Shown: positions 17,979-29,200, numbered from the stretch's first letter. The stretch: DNA of 64,000 nucleotides from Streptococcus ilei (GCF_000479335.1 NC_022584.1:1674001-1738000), one strand, 5' to 3'. Numbers and translations: made by a program. Notes: generated from the sequence alone by a model not told the origin.

Positions 17979-19625
17979 ATGAAAAAAATATGGTTAGCAA
18001 CACTTTTGAAGTTCTATGCCTATATCATGGTGGGGATCATCACGACTTTAGGTGTGACGGTATCGTTGGTCTATTGGCATAATCAACGAGCAGAGACAGA
18101 TCGAATCGCTCAGTTGATTTCCTCTCGCTTGACTGCTGAGGTGGAGGATATTTATAAGAGATCTTCTCAATGGGGGAAGAGTCTGGTTGAAAATCCAGCC
18201 AAACTTGAAGGTGTTTACAAGTATTTTTCAATGACACCTTCTGAATATGAAAGTTGGCGCCTGGACAATTATTTTTCCAACTATATTCAAGTCTCCCTAC
18301 ACCGCAATGTTGAGACTCTTTACTTGGAACACGACGCCCTGGATGAAATTGATTTGGTGTTAAATGACTACACAACGGTCTTTGTCTCCAGTAAAAGTAA
18401 AAAAGGAGGGCAACAAGTTCCAGCGGATCAATACGTGGCTAGTTCACAAGCGATTCCGGTTTCCTTGACGGATGTTACGACTGGCGAAGATATTGGACTG
18501 GCTTATATTAAAATCAATCCAGCGCTTTTGGATTCTGTTGTCGACAATATTCAAGACACGATTCCAGTTGCCGTCCAGATTTATAATCCCTTGGGGAAGG
18601 TTTTTTACCACAGGGGAGACATCAATCCAGAAGATCATAGTCAGTGGATTGTGCGGGATACTGCTTACGGTTATCAAATCTGGGTTGGGATTCCGACCTC
18701 TTACACGGTTCGAACAGCCTTATTTAGTTTTACCTGGATGATTTCGGTCGCCTTAATCCTGGTCTTAGTCTTGTATCTCTTGCTTCAACGAATTTTCCGT
18801 AATTACCAAAGACAAGTGTTGGATTTGGTAGATACCATGGAAGCCATCAGCCAGGGGGACTCTGAGCGACGGATCAATGTGGATACCAAAGAGCAGGAAC
18901 TCCTCCTAGTTGCAGAAATGACCAATACCATGTTGGACAATATGGACAAGTCTATTCGGGATATCTATCAGCTACAACTGAGCCAAAAAGATGCCAATAT
19001 GAAGGCCTTACAAGCGCAGATTAATCCGCATTTCATGTATAATACCATGGAGTTTATTCGCATGTATGCAGTCATGCAGGATCAAGAAGAATTAGCCGAT
19101 ATTATTTACGAATTTAGCAGTCTCCTTCGAAACAATATTTCAGAGGAGAAAGAGACGACCATCGAAAATGAGTTGGAATTTTGTAGAAAATACAGCTATC
19201 TCTGTATGGTGCGCTATCCAAAATCAATTGCCTATGGCTTTAAAATTGAACCCGGTCTGGAAGAGATGGTTATTCCGAAGTTTACTCTTCAGCCGCTAGT
19301 GGAAAATTATTTTGTTCATGGAGTTGATCACAAACGCAAGGACAATGTCATTAGTATCAAAGTCCGTCGTGTTGGAGAAGCTGTGGAGATTCGTGTTCAA
19401 GACAACGGGAGAGGAATGGAACCGAACCAGTTGCAACGGATCCAACAAATATTGAGTCATAGGGATCCTCGAGAAGAAGTAGAAGAGAGTAAGGAACGAC
19501 AATCAATTGGGATTGTCAATGTCCACGAGCGTTTCCTTCTCTACTTTGGGGATCGTTACCACATTCAAATTACATCAGAAAAAGGAAAAGGTGTTCTCTA
19601 TACGATTACCATCGAGGACACTTAA
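17979..19625 (+). CDS. sensor histidine kinase, YesM/LytS type (TCS07-like)
   Basis: A membrane sensor kinase of 548 residues. Helix 1 (about 8-33) and helix 2 (about 247-270) bracket an extracellular sensing domain of about 210 residues. A HAMP linker follows, then the His_kinase domain with phospho-acceptor H351 in QINPHFMYNTMEF, and a C-terminal ATPase with DNGRGM. Pairing with an AraC-type regulator is typical of YesMN and of pneumococcal TCS07 (SP_0155/0156), reported to control host-glycan use. The start lies 2 nt after the DUF624 stop with no good ribosome site, so translation is probably coupled. The ligand is inferred to be a glycan or its binding protein. Confidence 0.9.
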   Translation: MKKIWLATLLKFYAYIMVGIITTLGVTVSLVYWHNQRAETDRIAQLISSRLTAEVEDIYKRSSQWGKSLVENPAKLEGVYKYFSMTPSEYESWRLDNYFSNYIQVSLHRNVETLYLEHDALDEIDLVLNDYTTVFVSSKSKKGGQQVPADQYVASSQAIPVSLTDVTTGEDIGLAYIKINPALLDSVVDNIQDTIPVAVQIYNPLGKVFYHRGDINPEDHSQWIVRDTAYGYQIWVGIPTSYTVRTALFSFTWMISVALILVLVLYLLLQRIFRNYQRQVLDLVDTMEAISQGDSERRINVDTKEQELLLVAEMTNTMLDNMDKSIRDIYQLQLSQKDANMKALQAQINPHFMYNTMEFIRMYAVMQDQEELADIIYEFSSLLRNNISEEKETTIENELEFCRKYSYLCMVRYPKSIAYGFKIEPGLEEMVIPKFTLQPLVENYFVHGVDHKRKDNVISIKVRRVGEAVEIRVQDNGRGMEPNQLQRIQQILSHRDPREEVEESKERQSIGIVNVHERFLLYFGDRYHIQITSEKGKGVLYTITIEDT

Positions 19626-19637
19626 GAGGAAGAAATC

Positions 19638-20936
19638 GTGTATAAAGTCTTATTGGTTGACGATGAATATATGATTACTGAGGGGTTGAAAAAACTGATT
19701 CCCTTTGAAAAATGGGACATGGAGGTTGTGTACACAGCAGAGGATGCGGATCAGGCCTTGGCTTATGTTGCGGATTATCCAGTAGATATTGTGATTACGG
19801 ATGTCAATATGCCAGGAAAAACTGGTCTGGAAATGATTGATCAAATGCAGTCTATTCTTCCCCATGCAGCTTATATCATTATGTCGGGTTACCAAGATTT
19901 TGCTTATGTAAAAAAAGCCTTAAACCTCCGGGTAGCAGACTATCTGTTAAAGCCTGTCAATAAGGTGGAGTTGGGGAATATCCTAGAAAAATTATCTCAA
20001 ACTCTGAAAAAACCAGATCAAGAGACGGCCAATCGGCTCCTTCATGAAGATTGGTCAGAAGAAGAGTTTGAGCAGGCCATCCGAGGAAGAAAGCAACTCT
20101 GGATTGGAGTGGATAAGGAAAGGAAAGGCTTTGCCAGTTCGTCTTATCAGGTCTTGGGACAAAATCTTCAACTCTATCTTTCAGATGAGGATGAGGGGGC
20201 TTTCCTACAGCGTCGTTTCCAAGCACCTTATAAGGAACATTTTCAACAATTTAAAGAGCTTGTTGAACGAAGTCTATTTTATGGGGATCTCCCTTTGGAA
20301 GAAGAAGATGGCGTCTTTAATTACTACGAACCCATCTACCGTGTCATCATCCAGGGGAATATCCAACAGATTTTAGAGGAGTTGAACTGGTTGGAAGAAA
20401 CCGTGAAAAGCCATACTCCAAAAGTGGCGATAGCCAAGCAACTCTTTATTCAGTTCATTATGGATGTCTTTCATTTATTTGAACACTTGCATGGAGATGA
20501 CCTGACAGAAGTTGTGAAAACTGTTCATGAGACAACGACTTTCGAGGATCTTGTTACCTGCGTTCGGAACCAATTGGAGAATTTCTTCTCTCAATATCGA
20601 ATGAACAATAATGTGGCGACTGTCTTGGAAGTTATCGGACGTGACTATCGGAAGGAACTGTCGCTCAAGGATATCAGCAAAGATCTCTATATCAATCCCG
20701 TTTATTTAGGACAATTGATTAAACGTGAGACCAATTCTACCTTTGCTGAGCTCTTGAATAAACAACGGATCAAAGCGGCCCAACAGTTACTTTTATCCAC
20801 AACTGAAAGTATTGAAGATATTTGCTATGAAGTCGGCTACAGTAATGTCGGTTACTTTTACAAGGTTTTCCGCAAGTTGTGTGGCAAGTCGCCCAAAGCC
20901 TACCGTCAACAAATCGGCGTAGAGGAAAGTGACTAA
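19638..20936 (+). CDS. AraC-type response regulator (YesN/TCS07-like)
   Basis: The DNA-binding partner of the upstream kinase, 432 residues. The receiver domain has D8-D9, phospho-acceptor D55 (DIVITDVNMPG) and the Lys of LLKPVNK. A middle linker domain of about 180 residues follows, then two AraC helix-turn-helix motifs in the last 100 residues (SLKDISKDLYINPVYLGQLI and EDICYEVGYSNVGYFYKVFR). Translation begins at GTG (19638) after AAGAGGAAG. It probably activates the glycosidase and transporter promoters in this locus, several of which lack a good -35. Confidence 0.9.
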   Translation: MYKVLLVDDEYMITEGLKKLIPFEKWDMEVVYTAEDADQALAYVADYPVDIVITDVNMPGKTGLEMIDQMQSILPHAAYIIMSGYQDFAYVKKALNLRVADYLLKPVNKVELGNILEKLSQTLKKPDQETANRLLHEDWSEEEFEQAIRGRKQLWIGVDKERKGFASSSYQVLGQNLQLYLSDEDEGAFLQRRFQAPYKEHFQQFKELVERSLFYGDLPLEEEDGVFNYYEPIYRVIIQGNIQQILEELNWLEETVKSHTPKVAIAKQLFIQFIMDVFHLFEHLHGDDLTEVVKTVHETTTFEDLVTCVRNQLENFFSQYRMNNNVATVLEVIGRDYRKELSLKDISKDLYINPVYLGQLIKRETNSTFAELLNKQRIKAAQQLLLSTTESIEDICYEVGYSNVGYFYKVFRKLCGKSPKAYRQQIGVEESD

Positions 20937-20955
20937 TCTATAAACATAAAAAAAG

Positions 20956-20983
20956 ACCCTCCATTTGTCAATCAATGGAGGGT
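20956..20983. terminator. bidirectional terminator between response regulator and rlmA
   Basis: ACCCTCCAT pairs with ATGGAGGGT. A run of A precedes it and a T-rich tract follows, which suits both converging genes. Confidence 0.8.
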
Positions 20984-20988
20984 GTTTG

Positions 20989-21831
20989 TTAGTTGTTTCT
21001 TCCAACCAAAATAGTGGCAGAAATCGTGATGTGAGTCAAATCACTCCAGTCGATTTGAGATGCATCGACATGAAAGAGGAGAGGCGTCATGCTCAGAAGA
21101 GCCTCCCGCAATGCTGGTGTGAGTTCGAAAGTTTCCTGGCAATGGAGGCTTTGTTCAACCGTAAAATGATCAGAGAAATGTCGAATAATTTGCTCATTGG
21201 AATAATCGGCCTGATCGAGGTGCTCCTTAACCTTCTGACGAATTTCTTGCAGATGGCTTGGTGTTGGGATAACCTTAATAAGGCGACCGTCTGGGGCCAG
21301 GATCCGTTTAAATTCCTGATAGTTCGCTGGCGAAAAGATGTCTAGAAGAAGGTCCATACTCTGGTCTAAAAGAGGGAGGCGAGCTAGGTCCCCGACAAAC
21401 CACTTGACCTTCCATTCATGGTCGCTCTTAGCAGCCAGCTGGATCGATTCCTTAGACAAATCAAAGGCGTAAAAGGAATGGTCTGGATACCGTTCTTGTA
21501 AGATGCGAGAATAGTACCCTTCCCCGCAACCAATATCTAAAATGTTAGATGGATGGTCCAGTGGAGACAAGCATTCTGATAGGGTAGTAAGGATATGGTC
21601 GTAGAAGCCGTTCTCTAAAACTAGTTGCCGGTTTTGGAAACTCTCCTTGTCATAGTCCTTAGAGGGCTTCACTTGTGGAGCCAAGTTCACATAGCCAAAC
21701 TTAGCAAGATCAAAGGAGTGGCGGTTGGGACAAGTCAAGCTTTGTTGGACCAGGTCAAGGGCTTCCTGACAGATGGGACAGGCAAAAGCTGTTGCGGTCT
21801 GAAATCGTTGTAATTTTGGTTTGATCGTCAT
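20989..21831 (-). CDS. rlmA: 23S rRNA (guanine-N1)-methyltransferase RlmA
   Basis: A SAM-dependent methyltransferase of 280 residues. The N-terminal zinc ribbon CPICQEAL with CPNRHSFD (about residues 18-42) binds rRNA. ILDIGCGEGYYSRIL (about 100) is the SAM motif. Gram-positive RlmA(II) enzymes methylate G748 of 23S rRNA, which affects binding of macrolides such as telithromycin. The gene is just downstream of tyrS on the minus strand, separated by a terminator; a weak TACACT -10 lies beyond that hairpin. The protein has the usual length and all motifs. Confidence 0.92.
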   Translation of the reverse strand: MTIKPKLQRFQTATAFACPICQEALDLVQQSLTCPNRHSFDLAKFGYVNLAPQVKPSKDYDKESFQNRQLVLENGFYDHILTTLSECLSPLDHPSNILDIGCGEGYYSRILQERYPDHSFYAFDLSKESIQLAAKSDHEWKVKWFVGDLARLPLLDQSMDLLLDIFSPANYQEFKRILAPDGRLIKVIPTPSHLQEIRQKVKEHLDQADYSNEQIIRHFSDHFTVEQSLHCQETFELTPALREALLSMTPLLFHVDASQIDWSDLTHITISATILVGRNN

Positions 21832-21848
21832 GATACTTCTAGTGTACC

Positions 21849-21879
21849 AAAAAACCTCTGAAAGTCATAGTTTCAGAGG
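21849..21879 (-). terminator. tyrS terminator
   Basis: Read on the minus strand, CCTCTGAAA pairs with TTTCAGAGG, followed by six T, nine bases beyond the tyrS stop. Confidence 0.85.
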
Positions 21880-21887
21880 TCTTCTTT

Positions 21888-23144
21888 TTAATAAGTCAAG
21901 ACAAAGTATTTTTTCTTCCCACGGCGGATAACAGTGAGTTCGTTCTCTAACTTATCTGCATCACTTAAGACATAGTCAAGATCTTGGATGCGGTCACCGT
22001 TGACGTAGATAGCTCCGTTTTGTACATCTTCACGGGCTTGGCGTTTTGAGTTAACCACGCCAGATGACACGAGCAATTCGACGATGTTGTGGTTTTCGTC
22101 TGCTTGTACTTGGTAGTTTGGCACGCCACGAAGTCCTTGCTTAAGCTCTTTAACAGAAAGGTTTTTGATGTTTCCAGCAAAGAGTTGCTCCGTGATGTTG
22201 AGGGCTTCTTTGTAAGCTTCTTCACCGTGGACAAGGGTAACCACTTCACGCGCCAAGACTTTTTGAGCCAAGCGTTCGTGTGGCGCAGCTTCAAACTGTT
22301 TGCGGATCTCTTCAATCTCATCAAGAGACAAGAAGGTAAAGATTTTCAAGAAGCGAACAGCGTCAGCGTCCATGACATTCATCCAAAATTGGTACATTTC
22401 GTATGGAGAAGTCTTTTCAGGGTTGAGCCAAACCGCATTCCCTTCAGATTTACCAAATTTCTTACCAGTTGCGTCTGTAATGAGGGGTACAGTAATCACG
22501 TGACCAGTCTTGTCAGCCTTCCGACGCAACAATTCGGTACCAGCAGTCATATTTCCCCATTGGTCAGAACCACCGATTTGCAGAGTGACATTGTGCTCTT
22601 GGTTCAAGACAAAGAAGTCGTAGCCTTGCATGATTTGGTAGGCAAATTCAGTGTAAGAAATCCCTGTTTCAATCCGTTTCTTCACAGATTCCTTGCTCAT
22701 CATGTAGTTGACAGTAAAGTATTTTCCGATGTCGCGAAGGAAGTCAATGAAGCTAATGCTGCCAAACCAGTCGTAGTTATTGACCATGACAGCCTTATTT
22801 TCCCCATTTTCAAAATCTAAGAAACGAGACAATTGCCCTTGGATAGAAGTGACCCAACCGTCTACAGTCTCCTTAGTTTGTAAACTGCGCTCGGCATCTT
22901 TGAAAGAAGGGTCTCCAATGAGTCCGGTCGCACCACCGACAAGCGCATAAGGTTTGTGGCCTGCCAATTGTAAGCGACGACTGGTCAAGATGGCAACAAG
23001 GTGCCCAAGGTGTAAACTATCAGCAGTTGGATCGTAGCCAGTATAATACGATACTTGTCCTTCTTCTAGGGCTTTACGCAAAGCATCTTCGTCAGTCGTT
23101 TGGAAAATCAAACCACGTTCTTTTAGCTCATCAAAAATGTGCAT
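21888..23144 (-). CDS. tyrS: tyrosyl-tRNA synthetase
   Basis: A class Ic aminoacyl-tRNA synthetase of 418 residues that charges tRNA-Tyr. The HIGH-type motif is SLHLGHLVA (about 43-51), the KMSKS-type motif is KKFGKSEG, and the C-terminal S4 RNA-binding domain covers about the last 70 residues. The length is normal for bacterial TyrRS. AAAAGGAGAG precedes the ATG. The leader is only about 60 nt and has a simple hairpin (ACTGG/CCAGT), too short for a T-box, so attenuation by uncharged tRNA is not supported here. Confidence 0.98.
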   Translation of the reverse strand: MHIFDELKERGLIFQTTDEDALRKALEEGQVSYYTGYDPTADSLHLGHLVAILTSRRLQLAGHKPYALVGGATGLIGDPSFKDAERSLQTKETVDGWVTSIQGQLSRFLDFENGENKAVMVNNYDWFGSISFIDFLRDIGKYFTVNYMMSKESVKKRIETGISYTEFAYQIMQGYDFFVLNQEHNVTLQIGGSDQWGNMTAGTELLRRKADKTGHVITVPLITDATGKKFGKSEGNAVWLNPEKTSPYEMYQFWMNVMDADAVRFLKIFTFLSLDEIEEIRKQFEAAPHERLAQKVLAREVVTLVHGEEAYKEALNITEQLFAGNIKNLSVKELKQGLRGVPNYQVQADENHNIVELLVSSGVVNSKRQAREDVQNGAIYVNGDRIQDLDYVLSDADKLENELTVIRRGKKKYFVLTY

Positions 23145-23213
23145 CGTTCTCTCCTTTTCTAAGCTACTGGCCGGATCGATGAAAACAGTCCAGTATCTGT
23201 ATGGTTTCTCTCT

Positions 23214-23241
23214 ATTTTACCATAATGACTTGAAATAGCAA
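23214..23241 (-). promoter_or_regulatory. tyrS promoter
   Basis: On the minus strand TTGCTA and TAAAAT are separated by 16 nt, with an extended TGG before the -10. Confidence 0.65.
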
Positions 23242-23291
23242 TGAATGGACGAAAAAAATCCAATTGGAAACAGTGTTCTCAACTTTAGGAA

Positions 23292-23321
23292 TTGAAAAGA
23301 AAGTAGTCCATTTGGTATAAT
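23292..23321 (+). promoter_or_regulatory. pbp1b promoter
   Basis: TTGAAA (23292-23297) and TATAAT (23316-23321), spaced 18 nt, with an extended TGG before the -10. Confidence 0.75.
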
Positions 23322-23343
23322 AGGAAGGACAAGGAGAAATAGA

Positions 23344-25803
23344 GTGAGTCAAATGAGAGAATTTTTTACAAAGTGCGGGAAGAAAATAAAAGGCTTCTTT
23401 GCCAAAATGACTGTTGAAGTCAATGAGAAAGAAGACAAGGAGGGCTGGTCACTAGGAGATTTCGTAGCGACAGTTCTCCGAACCATGAAGCTCCTTTGGG
23501 ATGTGTTATTGGTGTTTGCTTTAGGTGGCCTCTTGTTTGGAGCAGGGATTGCGATTGGCTATGCGGCCAGTCTATTTAATGCGACAGAAACACCGGATCC
23601 AACACAGCTGGTTCAACAAGTACGAAATATTTCCAGTGTTTCAAAGATTTCCTACTCAGACGGGAGTGTCATTTCTGATATTGATAGTGACCTCATTCGG
23701 ATTCCTGTTCAAAAGGATGCGATTTCGGATAATGTTAAAAAGGCCGTCATTGCCACAGAGGATGAAAATTTCAATAGCCATAACGGGGTTGTTCCAAAAG
23801 CAGTAATCCGGGCGACTTTAGGTTCAGTTGCCGGAGTAGGTTCCTCAAGTGGGGGTTCAACTTTGACCCAACAGTTGATCAAACAACAAGTTGTGGGAGA
23901 TGCACCGACCTTCTCACGGAAAGCTGCGGAGATTATCGATGCCCTTGCTCTTGAGCGGGTAATGGATAAGGACGAAATTTTAACGACCTACCTCAATGTA
24001 TCTCCATTTGGTCGAAACAACCGTGGACAAAATATTGCTGGAGTAGAAGCGGCAGCTCAAGGGATCTTTGGAGTTTCTGCCAAAGACTTGACCATTCCAC
24101 AGGCGGCCTTTATTGCTGGTTTGCCACAGAGCCCAATTGTCTACTCACCTTATGCTTCTGATGGAAGTCTCAAAACTCCAGAAAATCAAGCTTTAGGCTT
24201 GGATCGGGCAAAGGATGTCTTGTACAATATGTATCGGACAGGGGCTATCACTAAGGAAGAGTACGACCAATATAGTCAATATGATTTAAGTAAGGATTTC
24301 CTTCCGTCAAATGGCATCGAGAAGACGCCACACGACTACTTGTATTTCCAAGCCGTCAGTGAAGCGGAAGAAGCCATGTATGAGTATTTAATCAAGAGAG
24401 ACAACGTCTCTAGCCACGACCTAAAAAACAATTCGACCGTTAAATCTTATCAAGAGTTGGCGAAGAAAGAATTGAGAGAGGGTGGCTATACGGTCCAAAC
24501 CACTATTAACAAAGCTATCTACAATGCCATGCAAGAAGCAGTTGCCAATTATGGAGGTATCTTGGACGATGGAACGGGTACGGTAGAGGTAGGGAATGTC
24601 CTTATGGACAACCGAACAGGGGCTATTCTTGGCTTTGTTGGGGGACGGAATTTTGACGGGAATCAAAATAACCATGCTTTTGACACGGAGCGTTCTCCAG
24701 GGTCTACCATTAAACCCTTGCTGGCCTATGGAATTGCCATTGACCAAGGCTTGATGGGAAGCAATAGTATCCTCTCCAATTACCCAACCAACTTCTCTAG
24801 TGGAGAGCCAATTATGCACGTGGATAACCGAGGGACTGGGATGATGGACCTCCGAGAGGCCCTCAACACCTCATGGAATATCCCAGCTTATTGGACCTAT
24901 CGTACTCTTCGTGAAAAGGGTGTCGATGTCCCAGGCTATATGGAAAAAATGGGCTACGACATCGCTGAGTATGGGATTGAAAGTCTGCCAATGGGAGGCG
25001 GAATCGAAGTAAGCGTTGCTCAACATACAAATGGTTATCAAACCCTTGCCAATAATGGGAATTACCAAAAGCGCTACATGATTGAAAAAATCATGGATCG
25101 CAATGGGGAAGTGGTCTACCAACATGAGAGCAAGGCGACCCGCGTCTACTCAGCAGCAACTGCGACTATCATGCAGGACCTGTTAAGAGGTGTCATCAGC
25201 TCTGGTGCAACAACGACCTTTAAGAGCCGAATCAGCCAGGTCAATCCAACTCTTGCAAATGCCGATTGGATCGGGAAAACTGGAACCACCAATGAGAATG
25301 GAGATATGTGGCTCATGCTGTCTACTCCAAATCTTACCTTAGGTGGCTGGATTGGACATGACAACAATGCTTCCATGGCTCCGTTGACAGGCTACAATAA
25401 TAACGCAAGTTACATGGCCTATTTAGCGAATGCCATCTACCAGGCGGATCCAGCTGCTTGGGGCGTGCAAGATCGCTTTACCTTAGATAGCAGTGTTATT
25501 TCATCGACTGTTCTCAAATCGACAGGACAACGACCTGGTCGTGTCAATGTCAATGGTCGTGATATCGATGTGTCGGGTGCGACGGTTACCAGCTATTGGG
25601 CTAAAAATGGCGCTCCACAAACGACCTACCGCTTCGCAATTGGTGGATCGGATAGTGATTATGCTAGTGCCTGGGCTGGAATTCTAGGCGGTTCAGCTAA
25701 TACTTCCAATGGAAATCGCAATAGCAACCGGACAAGCAATTCGAACACGCCAAGTAGTTCGAACACGACAGCTAGTTCATCATCTAGTGGACAAAATAGA
25801 TAA
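23344..25803 (+). CDS. pbp1b: penicillin-binding protein 1B (class A)
   Basis: A bifunctional peptidoglycan synthase of 819 residues. The cytoplasmic tail (1-50) is followed by one membrane helix (about 52-75). The GT51 glycosyltransferase has [11 protein letters not shown] and [13 protein letters not shown]. The transpeptidase has the active serine in SPGSTIKP, an SWN motif (NTSWNIPA) and [10 protein letters not shown] Ser/Asn/Thr-rich tail of about 45 residues ends the protein. Translation begins at GTG (23344) after AAGGAG; an in-frame ATG follows at 23353. The gene stands alone under its own promoter, upstream of the rpoB leader. Confidence 0.95.
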   Translation: MSQMREFFTKCGKKIKGFFAKMTVEVNEKEDKEGWSLGDFVATVLRTMKLLWDVLLVFALGGLLFGAGIAIGYAASLFNATETPDPTQLVQQVRNISSVSKISYSDGSVISDIDSDLIRIPVQKDAISDNVKKAVIATEDENFNSHNGVVPKAVIRATLGSVAGVGSSSGGSTLTQQLIKQQVVGDAPTFSRKAAEIIDALALERVMDKDEILTTYLNVSPFGRNNRGQNIAGVEAAAQGIFGVSAKDLTIPQAAFIAGLPQSPIVYSPYASDGSLKTPENQALGLDRAKDVLYNMYRTGAITKEEYDQYSQYDLSKDFLPSNGIEKTPHDYLYFQAVSEAEEAMYEYLIKRDNVSSHDLKNNSTVKSYQELAKKELREGGYTVQTTINKAIYNAMQEAVANYGGILDDGTGTVEVGNVLMDNRTGAILGFVGGRNFDGNQNNHAFDTERSPGSTIKPLLAYGIAIDQGLMGSNSILSNYPTNFSSGEPIMHVDNRGTGMMDLREALNTSWNIPAYWTYRTLREKGVDVPGYMEKMGYDIAEYGIESLPMGGGIEVSVAQHTNGYQTLANNGNYQKRYMIEKIMDRNGEVVYQHESKATRVYSAATATIMQDLLRGVISSGATTTFKSRISQVNPTLANADWIGKTGTTNENGDMWLMLSTPNLTLGGWIGHDNNASMAPLTGYNNNASYMAYLANAIYQADPAAWGVQDRFTLDSSVISSTVLKSTGQRPGRVNVNGRDIDVSGATVTSYWAKNGAPQTTYRFAIGGSDSDYASAWAGILGGSANTSNGNRNSNRTSNSNTPSSSNTTASSSSSGQNR

Positions 25804-25853
25804 AAATAACGAGTTGCAATACCATAAAATCGTTTTCATGTCTAGAGAAAACC

Positions 25854-25882
25854 TTGTGTTTTTTATGAAAATACGATATAAT
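25854..25882 (+). promoter_or_regulatory. upstream promoter (P1) before rpoB
   Basis: TTGTGT (25854-25859) and TATAAT (25877-25882) with 17-nt spacing. Transcription from here meets a terminator hairpin about 55 nt downstream. Confidence 0.65.
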
Positions 25883-25939
25883 AAGGACAAGTAATTTGTC
25901 GTGCGCTTTATTTGAAATATTGTCCAAATAGAAGCTTAC

Positions 25940-25985
25940 AGCAGTTAAATCAAACTTTATAAAAGTCGATTTAGCTGCTCTTTTT
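25940..25985 (+). terminator. terminator or attenuator between pbp1b and rpoB
   Basis: AGCAGTTAAATC (25940-25951) pairs with GATTTAGCTGCT (25968-25979), with an inner ACTTT/AAAGT extension and a five-T run. It can end pbp1b transcripts and attenuate those from P1. Confidence 0.85.
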
Positions 25986-26011
25986 GTGCCTATTTTTAGA
26001 AAAAACGGAGC

Positions 26012-26040
26012 TTGTCACACAAACTTAATCTTTCTAAAAA
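26012..26040 (+). promoter_or_regulatory. probable main rpoBC promoter (P2)
   Basis: TTGTCA (26012-26017) and TAAAAA (26035-26040), 17-nt spacer, placed after the terminator. It would give a leader of about 180 nt. Confidence 0.55.
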
Positions 26041-26046
26041 TTCCAA

Positions 26047-26217
26047 AAAGGATGAATGATACGGAGGAGATTTCTTCTCACGTGATGTAGATCACACCCC
26101 CTTCATAACATCGTTTCGACTGGATCAGAACCATTCTGATATGGTCAGAAGCGATCTAGAAACCGGATTTTCAGAGAGGGTTTTCCCCTAGCTGGTATCC
26201 TAGTATAGAAAAGGAGT
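26047..26217 (+). ncRNA. structured rpoB leader (Lacto-rpoB-type RNA candidate)
   Basis: The leader holds nested pairings: GTGAT/ATCAC (26082-26095), CTGGATC (26120-26126) with GATCTAG (26153-26159), and inside the latter ACCAT/ATGGT. A conserved RNA named Lacto-rpoB is known upstream of rpoB in Lactobacillales; position and structure fit, but I could not align it to the covariance model. The ends given are approximate. Confidence 0.5.
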
Positions 26218-26224
26218 TAAAACT

Positions 26225-29200
26225 TTGGCAGGACATGACGTTCAATACGGGAAACATCGGACCCGTCGTAGTTTTTCAAGAATCAAAGAAGTTCTTGATT
26301 TACCAAATTTGATTGAAATCCAAACGGATTCATTTAAAGATTTTCTGGATCATGGTTTGAAAGAAGTTTTCGAAGATGTATTGCCAATTTCGAACTTCAC
26401 AGACACAATGGAGTTGGAATTCGTCGGCTATGAAATCAGAGAACCAAAGTATACCTTGGAAGAAGCACGTATCCATGATGCGAGCTATTCTGCCCCAATC
26501 TTTGTAACCTTCCGCTTGGTCAACAAGGAAACAGGCGAAATCAAAACGCAAGAAGTCTTCTTTGGTGATTTCCCAATCATGACCGAGATGGGAACCTTTA
26601 TCATCAATGGTGGAGAGCGGATCATCGTATCTCAGCTCGTGCGTTCACCAGGTGTCTACTTCAATGATAAGGTGGACAAGAACGGTAAGGTTGGCTATGG
26701 ATCAACGGTTATTCCGAACCGTGGAGCTTGGCTAGAACTTGAAACAGACTCAAAAGATATTGCTTATACTCGTATCGACCGTACGCGTAAGATTCCATTT
26801 ACGACCTTGGTTCGTGCCCTTGGTTTCTCTGGGGATGACGAGATTTTTGATATCTTTGGGGATAGCGAATTGGTTCGCAACACAGTTGAAAAAGATATCC
26901 ACAAAAACCCAATGGATTCTCGCACAGATGAAGCCCTTAAAGAAATTTATGAGCGTCTTCGTCCAGGTGAGCCAAAAACAGCGGAAAGCTCTCGTAGCTT
27001 GTTGGTAGCCCGTTTCTTTGACCCACGTCGTTATGACTTGGCTCCAGTTGGTCGCTACAAGATCAATAAGAAACTCAATATCAAGAACCGTTTGTTGAAC
27101 CAAACGATTGCAGAACCATTGGTAGATGCTGAAACAGGAGAAATCCTTGTAGAAGCTGGTACCGTGATGACACGCGATGTCATCGACAGCATCTCAGAAC
27201 ATTTGGACGGTGATTTGAACAAGATTGTCTACACTCCAAATGATTCAGCAGTATTGACAGAACCAGTCGTTCTTCAAAAATTCAAGATTGTGGCACCAAC
27301 GGATCCAGACCGCGTTGTCACTATCATCGGCAATGCTAATCCAGATGATAAGGTTCGTACCATCACTCCAGCTGATATCCTTGCTGAGATGAGCTACTTC
27401 CTTAACTTGGCTGAAGGTATTGGCCGCGTGGATGATATCGACCACCTTGGAAACCGTCGTATTCGTGCCGTTGGTGAATTGCTTGCCAACCAAGTGCGTC
27501 TTGGACTTTCACGGATGGAACGTAACGTTCGTGAACGGATGTCTGTTCAAGATAACGAAGTATTAACACCTCAACAAATCATTAACATCCGTCCAGTAAC
27601 TGCAGCAATCAAAGAATTCTTTGGTTCTTCCCAATTGTCCCAGTTCATGGACCAACACAACCCACTTTCTGAGTTGTCCCACAAACGTCGTTTGTCTGCC
27701 TTAGGGCCTGGTGGTTTGACACGTGACCGCGCTGGATATGAAGTCCGTGACGTGCACTACACTCACTATGGTCGTATGTGTCCAATCGAAACACCTGAAG
27801 GACCAAACATCGGTTTGATCAACAACTTGTCATCCTATGGACACTTGAACAAGTATGGTTTCATCCAAACGCCATACCGTAAAGTAGACCGTGAAAAAGG
27901 TGTGGTCACCAACGAAATCGTTTGGTTGACAGCTGATGAAGAAGATGAGTACATCGTAGCCCAGTCCAACTCTAAGTTGAACGAAAAAGGTGGTTTTGCT
28001 GAGCCGATCGTTATGGGACGTCACCGTGGTAACAACCAAGAGTTCCCATCTGATCAAGTCGACTACATGGACGTATCTCCAAAACAGGTAGTTGCCGTTG
28101 CGACAGCATGTATTCCTTTCTTGGAAAACGATGACTCCAACCGTGCCCTCATGGGTGCCAACATGCAACGTCAGGCTGTGCCATTGATCGATCCAAAAGC
28201 GCCTTACGTGGGTACTGGTATGGAATACCAAGCAGCCCATGACTCAGGAGCTGCAGTCATTGCGCAACATGATGGGAAGGTTACTTATGCCGATGCTGAC
28301 AAGGTAGAAGTTCGTCGGGAAGATGGATCTCTTGATGTTTACCATATCCAAAAATTCCGTCGTTCAAACTCAGGTACGGCTTACAACCAACGTACCCTTG
28401 TAAAAGTTGGCGATGTCGTTGAAAAAGGCGACTTTATCGCAGACGGTCCATCGATGGAAAAAGGGGAAATGGCCCTTGGTCAAAACCCAATTGTTGCCTA
28501 CATGACATGGGAAGGTTACAACTTCGAGGATGCCGTTATCATGAGCGAACGCTTGGTGAAAGAAGATGTCTATACATCTGTTCACTTGGAAGAATTCGAA
28601 TCAGAAACGCGCGACACTAAGTTAGGCCCTGAAGAAATCACTCGTGAAATTCCAAACGTTGGGGAAGATGCTCTCAGAAACCTTGACGAAATGGGTATTA
28701 TCCGTATCGGTGCGGAAGTAAAAGAAGGCGATATCTTAGTTGGTAAGGTAACACCGAAGGGTGAAAAAGATCTTTCTGCTGAAGAACGTCTCCTCCACGC
28801 TATCTTTGGAGATAAATCTCGTGAAGTGCGTGATACTTCTCTTCGTGTACCTCACGGTGGAGATGGTGTTGTTCGCGATGTCAAGATCTTTACGCGTGCA
28901 AACGGAGATGAATTGCAATCGGGTGTCAACATGTTGGTTCGTGTTTACATCGCACAAAAACGCAAGATCCGCGTCGGAGATAAGATGGCCGGTCGTCACG
29001 GAAACAAAGGGGTTGTATCCCGTATTGTTCCTGTGGAAGACATGCCTTACCTTCCAGATGGTACACCGGTTGATATCATGTTGAACCCACTTGGGGTGCC
29101 ATCACGTATGAATATCGGTCAGGTTATGGAACTTCACCTTGGTATGGCGGCTCGTAACTTGGGTATCCACATCGCAACACCAGTCTTTGACGGAGCAAGC

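Noticed and set aside
23145..23213. T-box leader of tyrS
   Set aside because: The leader between the promoter and tyrS is only about 60 nt, with one small hairpin. There is no room for a T-box with specifier loop and antiterminator.
25660..25803. Ser/Asn/Thr-rich tail of PBP1b as a frameshift artefact
   Set aside because: The frame stays open with sensible codons to a single stop, and low-complexity Ser/Thr/Asn tails are common in streptococcal class A PBPs.
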